From: Blastococcus sp. URHD0036
Lineage (GTDB): Bacteria > Actinomycetota > Actinomycetes > Mycobacteriales > Geodermatophilaceae
Reading direction: 5' to 3'
DNA: 64,000 nt
Assembly (NCBI RefSeq): GCF_000701365.1
Contig: NZ_JNIK01000014.1
Coordinates: 62,001 to 126,000, forward strand
Shown: piece by piece, positions 55,974-64,000 of the stretch
How the letters are laid out: each line of letters starts with the position of its first letter
Position numbering within the stretch: position 1 is the stretch's first letter
Translations under genes and position numbers: made by a program
The notes under the pieces: generated by a model
The model's input: the letters and a program-made list of their open reading frames with translations, nothing else
Told to the model about the DNA's origin: nothing
Database searches by the model: none

Positions 55974-56720
55974 TCACCCGCGGGCCGGACGGGGCCCGGC
56001 CGGCCGTGGCCGGCTGCGCCGGACGCGCTGCGCGGCGGCGGCCAGGCCGATGCCCGCCACGGCGACGGCCGACGGCTTCGGGAACCACCGCAGGGCGCCG
56101 AGGGCCCAGCCGACGGGCGCGTCGGGCTGCCGATCGGACACCCGACGCAGTGCCGTCGCCGCCGGCGCCGGTGAGCTCCCGGCGAACGCGTCGAGGATCC
56201 CGGGGAGGAAGGCCGCCATGTCCTGGGGCCCTCGGCTCGTGGTGAGGTTGCCGTCCCGGACGAGTTCCTGGTCGAGCCAGGTGGCGCCGGCGTTCACCAG
56301 GTCGTCGCGGATCCCCGGCCAGGAGGTGAGGGTCCGTCCCTCCAGGAGCCCCGCCGAGGCGAGGACCCACGGCCCGTGGCAGAGGCTGGCGATGGGCTTG
56401 TCCGCCTCGGCGAACGCGCGGACGAACTCCCGTGCCGGGGCGGACTGCCGCAGCAGGTCGGGGTTGATGAACCCGCCGGGCAGCAGCAGTCCGTCGTAGT
56501 CGCCGGGATCGGCCTTCTCGACGGTGGTGTCGACGCGGACCCGCGTGGCGGGCATGTGCAGGTTCACCCCGCGGATGCGTCCGCGCCGCAGCGACACGAC
56601 GTCGACCCGCGCGCCGGCCGCCCGCAGGGCTCGCAGCGGTACGACCAGTTCGACCTTCTCGAAGCCATCGGCGGCCAGGGCGGCGATCCTGCGGCCCTTG
56701 AGCCGGCGTCTGGTGGCCAT
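55974..56720 (-). CDS. DJ-1/PfpI family protein
   Basis: Class I glutamine amidotransferase-like fold, 248 residues, similar to intracellular protease PfpI, YajL and general stress protein 18 types. Nucleophile elbow SLCHGPWVLASAG with Cys114-His115, and the acidic partner in DGFEKVEL. The final 55 residues (after FAGSS) are a Pro/Arg-rich extension with one hydrophobic stretch (KPSAVAVAGIGLAAAA) that could anchor it to the membrane. ATG 56720. Probably a deglycase-like or stress chaperone role. Confidence 0.88.
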   Translation of the reverse strand: MATRRRLKGRRIAALAADGFEKVELVVPLRALRAAGARVDVVSLRRGRIRGVNLHMPATRVRVDTTVEKADPGDYDGLLLPGGFINPDLLRQSAPAREFVRAFAEADKPIASLCHGPWVLASAGLLEGRTLTSWPGIRDDLVNAGATWLDQELVRDGNLTTSRGPQDMAAFLPGILDAFAGSSPAPAATALRRVSDRQPDAPVGWALGALRWFPKPSAVAVAGIGLAAAAQRVRRSRPRPAGPRPARG

Positions 56721-56896
56721 GTCGTCCCTCCCTCGCTCGACGGCGCGGAGGGGACGGACGTCCCCGGGCGGCGGAGGCCTCGATCAGGGCACCGGCGAGC
56801 TCGTCGTACGTGGCTTGCTGCTCAGCGGGGGAGCCGGTACCCGGACGCGACAGCCGGACACGTCCCCCGGCGAACTCACGCGGCCGGCGGGGCGGC

Positions 56897-57814
56897 TCAG
56901 CCCACGGGCAGCGCTGCGAGCCGGGCGGCCAGTTCCGCGTTGCGGCGCAGGAAGGGCACCCATCCGGTCGGCGCCCGGGTCCCCGGCTGCGCGCGCGAGC
57001 AGGCCTCCTGCTCCCAGGCCCGGAGCCGGCCGTCGCGGATGCGGAGCCGGAGGAGGACGTCGTCCGCCCAGCAGGTGAGCGTCCGGTCGCCCTCCTCGCC
57101 GTGCGTGGTGACCCGCTGTGGCGCGACCACCCACTCGACCGCCTCGATCTCCTCCTGCAGCCGGGCCGCGGACTCGTAGGCCTGCGCCCCGGCTGCGGCG
57201 TCGCGCCGGGCGACCAGCGCCGCGAGCGCGTCGGCGACCGCCGTCGGGTCGCGGTCCAGCACGGACTCCACGGCGCTCACCAGCTGCGCCACGGGCCTGT
57301 CCTGCCCACCGCGCAGTCGCGCGAGCTCCCGCGCGCCTGCGCTGCGGGCCGGGCCGGCGTGGCCGACCGGGTACAGCCGTTCCAGCCCGGACACGGCCAG
57401 GCGCACCTTCCGGGCCCCCAGGTAGGGCCCGAAGCAGCGGACGCCCGGTGCCGGCCGGTGCGCCGGGGCGAGACCGAGCCGCGGCGCCTCCGGTGAGGGG
57501 TCCAGGCGGATGCTGACCGGCTTCTCGAGGCCACCCACGATCCGGTTGTACGGCGGCAGCGACCGCTCGAGCAGGTTGCGCTCGGTCCAGGCCGCCTCGT
57601 GGACGGAGTCGCAGACGAGTGCCTCGATCCGGGCCACCCGGAGCACCATCCGGCGCAGGTGGCGGCGGTCGCGCAGATCGCCCCAGTACGAGCCGACCCG
57701 GCGGCGCAGCTCCCCGGCGCGCCCGACGTAGAGCACGCGGCCGCTCTCGTCCCGGAAGCGGTACACGCCCGGTGCGGCCGGCAGGGCGGCGACGGCGTCC
57801 GGTCGGGCGGGCAT
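56897..57814 (-). CDS. GIY-YIG nuclease, UvrC/Cho-like
   Basis: 305 residues. GIY-YIG domain at the N-terminus: GVYRF (16-20), LYVGRA (28-33), Arg in RRRVGSYW, Glu78 in WTERNLLE and Asn90 in PPYNR, as in UvrC and Cho. A middle part resembles UvrC (FGPYLGARKVR) and there is a UVR-like helix pair near RLQEEIEAVEWVV. It lacks the UvrC C-terminal RNase H-like nuclease half and HhH, so it could make only the 3' incision, like Cho. ATG 57814 is preferred over an upstream in-frame codon. Confidence 0.88.
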   Translation of the reverse strand: MPARPDAVAALPAAPGVYRFRDESGRVLYVGRAGELRRRVGSYWGDLRDRRHLRRMVLRVARIEALVCDSVHEAAWTERNLLERSLPPYNRIVGGLEKPVSIRLDPSPEAPRLGLAPAHRPAPGVRCFGPYLGARKVRLAVSGLERLYPVGHAGPARSAGARELARLRGGQDRPVAQLVSAVESVLDRDPTAVADALAALVARRDAAAGAQAYESAARLQEEIEAVEWVVAPQRVTTHGEEGDRTLTCWADDVLLRLRIRDGRLRAWEQEACSRAQPGTRAPTGWVPFLRRNAELAARLAALPVG

Positions 57815-57910
57815 GCCCCATCGTGCGCACGACAGGAGCGCCGGTGGTGGCGCCACGCCCCACGGGTCCCCGGTGCCCCACCGGTCACGACGGACCGGTG
57901 GGGCCTCAGG

Positions 57911-58426
57911 TCATCGGGCCGTCTGCGCCTCGCGGCGCGGGAGCACCCAGTCCGGGCGCACGTAGTGGCAGGTGTAGCCGAAGGGGATCTTCTGGAGGTA
58001 GTCCTGGTGCTCCTCCTCGGCCTGCCAGAACGGGCCGGCCGGCTCCACCTCGGTGACGACCTTCCCCGGCCAGATGCCCGAGGCGTCGACGTCGGCGATC
58101 GTGTCGAGCGCGACGAGCCGCTGCTCCTCGCTGGTGTAGAAGATCGCCGAGCGGTAGCTGCGGCCCACGTCGTTGCCCTGCCGGTCCTTCGTCGACGGGT
58201 CGTGGATCTGGAAGAAGAACTCCAGCAGCTCCCGGAACGAGATCACCTCGGGGTCGAAGACGATCTCGACCGCCTCGGCGTGGTCACCGTGGTTGCGGTA
58301 CGTGGCGTCGGGGACGTCGCCGCCGGAGTAGCCCACCCGGCTGGTGAGGACCCCGGGGCGCTTGCGCAGCAGGTCCTGGGCGCCCCAGAAGCAGCCGCCG
58401 GCGAGGATCGCGGTCTCAGTGGTCAC
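57911..58426 (-). CDS. msrA: Peptide methionine sulfoxide reductase A
   Basis: Repairs methionine-S-sulfoxide in proteins. 171 residues. The catalytic loop is [18 protein letters not shown] with Cys12; [24 protein letters not shown] and [19 protein letters not shown] are conserved. GTG 58426 is preceded by a perfect AAGAAGGAGG 5-14 bases upstream, which decides the start over an in-frame ATG at 58450. The resolving cysteine is not obvious except one near YTCHYVRP. Confidence 0.97.
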   Translation of the reverse strand: MTTETAILAGGCFWGAQDLLRKRPGVLTSRVGYSGGDVPDATYRNHGDHAEAVEIVFDPEVISFRELLEFFFQIHDPSTKDRQGNDVGRSYRSAIFYTSEEQRLVALDTIADVDASGIWPGKVVTEVEPAGPFWQAEEEHQDYLQKIPFGYTCHYVRPDWVLPRREAQTAR

Positions 58427-58459
58427 GTGTGCCTCCTTCTTGTCCAGCACACCCGGTGA

Positions 58460-59704
<1,245 letters not shown>

Positions 59705-59731
59705 CCCGTCCGGCCCGCGCGCCCTAGAAGG

Positions 59732-60112
59732 TCAGGCGACGTCGGTGCGGGCGTCGGCCAGGTACTCGCGCACGGCCGGCTCCGGGACGCGGAAGGACCG
59801 GCCGACCCGCACGGCCGCCATCTCGCCGCCGTGCACGAGGCGGTACACCGTCATCTTCGACACCCGCATGATCGCCGCGACCTCCGCGACGGTCAGGAAG
59901 GCGACCGCCGGGCGCGGCGCGGGACGGTCGGCCATCGGGCGCATGCCGGGGTGCGCCATCGGGCGCATGCCGGCCGGGCGCTGACCCTGCGGAGCGAAAC
60001 CGGGCTGCGGGCGGGCGCCGGCGGGGACGGCCCCGGCCGGGCGGGCGACGCGCTGGCCGGGAGCGGCCTGACGGGGGAGGAGCGGAGCGGGGGAGCGCTG
60101 GGGCAGGGACAC
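59732..60112 (-). CDS. Excisionase-family DNA-binding protein (Rv0500A-like)
   Basis: 126 residues. The C-terminal 60 carry a MerR/excisionase-type HTH: FLTVAEVAAIMRVSKMTVYR, then LVHGGEMAAVRVGRSFRVPE, closely like mycobacterial Rv0500A and related to BldC. The first 65 residues are Pro/Ala/Arg-rich and low complexity, including the repeated PGMRPMA block coded by a 19-bp direct repeat (59931-59949 and 59955-59973). Conserved as a single-copy actinobacterial regulator; its targets are unknown. No recombinase or other phage gene nearby. Confidence 0.9.
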   Translation of the reverse strand: MSLPQRSPAPLLPRQAAPGQRVARPAGAVPAGARPQPGFAPQGQRPAGMRPMAHPGMRPMADRPAPRPAVAFLTVAEVAAIMRVSKMTVYRLVHGGEMAAVRVGRSFRVPEPAVREYLADARTDVA

Positions 60113-60411
60113 GGTGGTTCCTCTCGGAGGCTGACGACGCTGTGCGCCTGTGTTGATACAGACGGTAGGGGCGGAGTGTCGGCAGCGGGAGGGCTGAGGA
60201 GGACGAGACGGACCCGTCCCGTTCGTCAGATGTTGACCGTGCGCCGTGCGGGAACCGTGCGAGTGGTGGGACGACCGGGGCGGGACGGAGCGGTCTCACC
60301 CGTTGGGGGCGCGGCGCCGGGCCAGGGCTGGAGCGCACGCCGCTCCCGGCCGATGCTGCGGGAGTGCCCCTGGACCACGGGGCACGAGCACCATCGACGG
60401 GGGAAGCGATC
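60113..60411. other. Divergent intergenic region, no gene seen
   Basis: About 300 bases between the excisionase-type gene (minus) and the small ORF at 60412 (plus). An A/T-richer patch around 60150-60170 (GTGTTGATACAGACGGTA) is the likely promoter zone for the minus-strand gene, but I cannot fit a confident -10/-35. A TTGACC lies near 60233. No hairpin or RNA motif was recognised. Confidence 0.4.
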
Positions 60412-60750
60412 ATGAACCTCCAGTGCTGGGCCAAGGCCCCGGCCAGCGACCTCACCGTCCTCGCCGAGACCGCGGAGGTCCTGGCCGCACGCAGTGCCGT
60501 GCAGCGGGCGCCGGTGACCCTCGCGGTCTCCGATCGCGTCGCCCTCGGCATCGCCACGATGTTCCGCAGCCCCACCCCCTCGGGCCTGGTGCTCGACCGG
60601 TTCTCCCGGACCGGCACCGCCGACAGCAGCGAACTGCTGGACGCGATCCGGACCGAGCAGGGCTACGCCTCCGCCGAGGCGCACGCCGTGCTGCACTGCC
60701 TCGCCGGCTGGGTCCGCAAGCAGCTCTACGTCGCGTCCAGCAGGGTCTGA
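60412..60750 (+). CDS. Small protein with ANTAR-like C-terminal helices
   Basis: 112 residues, no firm family. The end, ELLDAIRTEQGYASAEAHAV and then LHCLAGWVRKQLYVAS, has the helix pattern and the G-x-x-A-x-x-A-x-x-L spacing of ANTAR (RNA-binding antiterminator) domains, but the N-terminal part is not a receiver or GAF. ATG 60412 has GGGGGAAG 7-14 bases upstream. Its last 25 bases overlap the convergent STAS gene. Function unknown; RNA binding is a guess. Confidence 0.6.
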   Translation: MNLQCWAKAPASDLTVLAETAEVLAARSAVQRAPVTLAVSDRVALGIATMFRSPTPSGLVLDRFSRTGTADSSELLDAIRTEQGYASAEAHAVLHCLAGWVRKQLYVASSRV

Positions 60751-61052
60751 CCGGCCTCGCCGGCGGCCGCCAGGGACCGGGCCGCCGCGGGGGAGGACCG
60801 CAGCGTCGCCGGCCGGCCGGTGCGCCGGGCCACCTCCAGGTGGTCGAGCACGATCTCCCGTCCCGACGGCGACAGTGCCGTCACCGACCCGGCGTCGACC
60901 ACCGCGACCCGGGCCGGCTCGCGCCCGTAGCGCCGGACGAAGTCGGTGACCGCCGCGGCGTCCACCTCGCCGGCCAGGCACAGGACGCCGCCGCTGCTGC
61001 TGTTGAGCAGCCGGATCACGCCGCGCGCGGTGCGCAGGTCGGAGACGGTCAC
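60726..61052 (-). CDS. STAS-domain protein (anti-anti-sigma type)
   Basis: 108 residues, a single STAS domain as in anti-sigma-factor antagonists: GVIRLLNSSSGGVLCLAGEV, VAVVDAGSVTALSPSGREIV. A serine stands where such proteins are phosphorylated (ALSPSG). No anti-sigma kinase or sigma gene is adjacent. GTG overlaps the DUF5996 stop by 4 bases, and the 3' end overlaps the convergent ORF. Confidence 0.82.
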   Translation of the reverse strand: MTVSDLRTARGVIRLLNSSSGGVLCLAGEVDAAAVTDFVRRYGREPARVAVVDAGSVTALSPSGREIVLDHLEVARRTGRPATLRSSPAAARSLAAAGEAGQTLLDAT

Positions 61053-61978
61053 CGGCCCGGCCGCCGCAGGGGGTCGGTGCGACCGTCGGCGCACGCGAGA
61101 CCGGCGACGTCCCAGCCCGCCCGGGTCGCGCCGGCGACGTACGCCGCCTCGTAGAAGTCGAGCACCGCCGTCCGGGGGTCCGGGGCCGCCCGCGCGACGT
61201 CGTACGGGAGGACGGCGAGGTGGCTGGCGCCCCGCTCGAGCCAGGACGCGCCCTCGGGGAGCGGTGCCTCCGCCAGGCCGGCCGGCTCGGGAGCCGTGTA
61301 GGAGTAGAAGGCCGGATCGGGGAACGTGGGGTCCCCGAACCAGAAGCCCGAGCTGACCACCTCGCGGCTGTAGGCCTCCCGGGTGACCGCGTCGGCGCCG
61401 GCCGGGTGCTCGACGACGCGGTCGGAGAACCGGGTGAGCGCGATGTCGAACGTGTGCCAGAAGTGGTGGACCGGGCTGGTCTTGCCGGAGAACCGGCCGG
61501 CGAACTCCTCGAGCACGAGGCCGACCTGGCTGAGCACCTGCCAGTAGCGCGTCACGGCCGCGGGGTCGTAGGTCGCGTGCTCGCTGTCCTCGGCGAACGG
61601 CCGCTCGGCGTCGGGCAGGTCGAACGGGCGGGCGTCCGACAGGTCGACCGCGATCCCCAGGTCCCGCAGCGCCGTCGTCAGGTCGGCGTGCACGGCGGCG
61701 ACGGAGCGGCCGAGCAGGCTGCTCGAGACCCGCCGCCCCTCGGCGGTGCTCACGTCGAGGCGGTGGTCGACGAGGTCGAGGTCGATGGTGAACGTCGGGT
61801 CCAGCCCCATCGGCCGGGTGGTGATCCCGCGGCCGGTGACGTGGAACGGCACGTGCCACCAGTGATTGCGCCGGGGGCCGGACAGCAGGCGCACGCGGCC
61901 GGCCATCTGGGCGATCCGGTGCACGGTGGCGAGCGTGTCCGACCAGGCGGCGTAGGGCATGGCGGGGAACAACTCCAC
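61049..61978 (-). CDS. DUF5996 family protein
   Basis: 309 residues, soluble. Family traits: VELFPAMPYAAWSDTLATVH, RNHWWHVPFHVTGRGITT, SPVHHFWHTFDIALTRFSDR, SSGFWFGDPTFPDPAFYSYT, LPYDVARAAPDPRTAVLDFYE. Several conserved His and Trp could bind a metal or ligand, but no function is known. GTG 61978 has GAGAGG 7-12 bases upstream. Translationally coupled to the STAS gene. Confidence 0.88.
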   Translation of the reverse strand: MELFPAMPYAAWSDTLATVHRIAQMAGRVRLLSGPRRNHWWHVPFHVTGRGITTRPMGLDPTFTIDLDLVDHRLDVSTAEGRRVSSSLLGRSVAAVHADLTTALRDLGIAVDLSDARPFDLPDAERPFAEDSEHATYDPAAVTRYWQVLSQVGLVLEEFAGRFSGKTSPVHHFWHTFDIALTRFSDRVVEHPAGADAVTREAYSREVVSSGFWFGDPTFPDPAFYSYTAPEPAGLAEAPLPEGASWLERGASHLAVLPYDVARAAPDPRTAVLDFYEAAYVAGATRAGWDVAGLACADGRTDPLRRPGR

Positions 61979-62042
61979 GGGCGGGGCCTCTCGGTCCGGG
62001 CCACACCGGGGCGGCGGCCGCACGCCCCAGTGTGCCGCCGGG

Positions 62043-62450
62043 TCAGTCGCAGACGGCGATCGCGTCGATCTCCACGAGCAGGTCCGGCTCGCCGAGGGCG
62101 CTCACCCCGACCAGGGTCACCGGCTTGACCGGGTCGACACCCAGGCGGGCAGCCGCCCGGCCGGCGCCCTCGCCGAACGCGGCGAACTTCGACGGGTCCC
62201 AGTCGACGACGTAGACGGTCAGCTTGGCGACGTCGGCGAACGTCGCCCCGGCGCCCGCCAGGGCCGTCGCGACGTTGAGGAACGCCTGCTCGGTCTGGGC
62301 CGCCAGGTCGCCGGTGCCGACGGGCTCCCCGTCCGCCGTCCGGGCCACCTGGCCGGCGAGGTACAGGGTGCGGCTGCCGCGGGCGACCGCGACCTGGGCG
62401 TAGACGTCGGACACGGGCAGACCGGACGGGTTCAGCAGTTCGACGGACAT
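62043..62450 (-). CDS. RidA-family protein
   Basis: 135 residues, Rid/YjgF/YER057c fold, deaminates reactive enamine/imine intermediates from PLP enzymes or acts in another way in this large family. Family core: LYLAGQVARTADGEPVGTGD, AAQTEQAFLNVATALAGAG, VAKLTVYVVD and the C-terminal EIDAIAVCD. The conserved Arg of true deaminases (RVE-IDAIA) is not there; here it is LLVEIDAIA, so catalysis is uncertain. GGAGG 6 bases before ATG 62450. Divergent from a TetR gene. Confidence 0.85.
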   Translation of the reverse strand: MSVELLNPSGLPVSDVYAQVAVARGSRTLYLAGQVARTADGEPVGTGDLAAQTEQAFLNVATALAGAGATFADVAKLTVYVVDWDPSKFAAFGEGAGRAAARLGVDPVKPVTLVGVSALGEPDLLVEIDAIAVCD

Positions 62451-62478
62451 CGGTGCCTCCTCGGGGTGGGGCTCGTAG

Positions 62479-63906
<1,428 letters not shown>

Positions 63907-63907
<1 letters not shown>

Positions 63908-64000
63908 TGGCGGACAAGGTCTCGAGCACGACGGCGGGAACGGGCCTCCTGGCCGGGCGGACCATCCTGGTCACCGGCGTCCTCACCGAGGCGTCGATCG
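63907..64000 (+). CDS. inhA: Enoyl-[acyl-carrier-protein] reductase, 3' end outside window
   Basis: Only the first 31 codons are in the window: MADKVSSTTAGTGLLAGRTI and then LVTGVLTEASI. The last part matches the InhA/FabI N-terminus (LLxGKxILVTGxxTxxSI) with its unusual NADH-binding loop. ATG overlaps the fabG stop (TGATG). Reduces enoyl-ACP in fatty acid elongation. The call leans on the downstream position as well as this short sequence. Confidence 0.85.

Overview
The window is very GC-rich (third codon positions almost always G or C), uses many GTG starts and 4-base ATGA/GTGA gene overlaps, and carries actinobacterial markers: whiA, rbpA, opcA, a sufR-sufBDCSUT operon and a fabG1-inhA pair. 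Gene order and protein character suggest a Geodermatophilaceae-type actinobacterium (Geodermatophilus, Blastococcus, Modestobacter). That taxonomic call is inference; no rRNA is present. It reads as ordinary chromosome: I found no insertion sequence, prophage, CRISPR array, tRNA or rRNA.

Layout. Positions 1-8409 carry the conserved actinobacterial block whiA, gap-pgk-tpiA, secG, rbpA, with two genes set into it: a membrane PAS-GGDEF diguanylate cyclase (after whiA) and a lipoprotein solute-binding protein (after tpiA). Positions 8406-15354, on the minus strand, are a pentose-phosphate operon tkt-tal-zwf-opcA-pgl. ctaB and ctaA (heme O and heme A synthesis) follow. Positions 17732-24645 hold the SUF iron-sulfur cluster operon, which ends at a large nested palindrome. 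Positions 24720-28620 encode two large multi-membrane proteins, followed by a divergent ABC-F ATPase. Positions 30355-39150 are mixed accessory and metabolic genes, including an ABC exporter, a sulfurtransferase, and a guanidinium exporter gene with a guanidine-III riboswitch directly upstream. acnA, a PAP2 phosphatase, a sirtuin and an acyl-CoA synthetase follow. Positions 46329-51285 hold a secreted NlpC/P60 hydrolase and a MoxR-DUF58-VWA operon. Positions 51331-58426 include a quinone oxidoreductase, a GDPD phosphodiesterase, an SOS box with a small unknown cistron, a DUF429-RelA/SpoT fusion protein, a PfpI/DJ-1 protein, a GIY-YIG nuclease and msrA. Positions 58619-64000 carry an Rpf-like muralytic protein, an excisionase-type HTH protein, STAS and DUF5996 genes, ridA divergent from a TetR regulator with a clear operator between them, and fabG1 followed by the start of inhA.

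How the genes work together. The first 24 kb is core metabolism: lower glycolysis, NADPH and pentose supply, heme A for the terminal oxidase, and Fe-S cluster assembly, each as a tightly coupled transcription unit. The rest is stress-facing: alarmone-type signalling, SOS-linked genes, methionine sulfoxide repair, cell-wall remodelling and guanidine export. The items most worth follow-up are the DUF429-RelA/SpoT fusion, whose expected catalytic glutamate is glutamine, the guanidine-III riboswitch and exporter pair with a visible Shine-Dalgarno-sequestering hairpin, and the SOS box that overlaps the promoter of an unrecognised small cistron.
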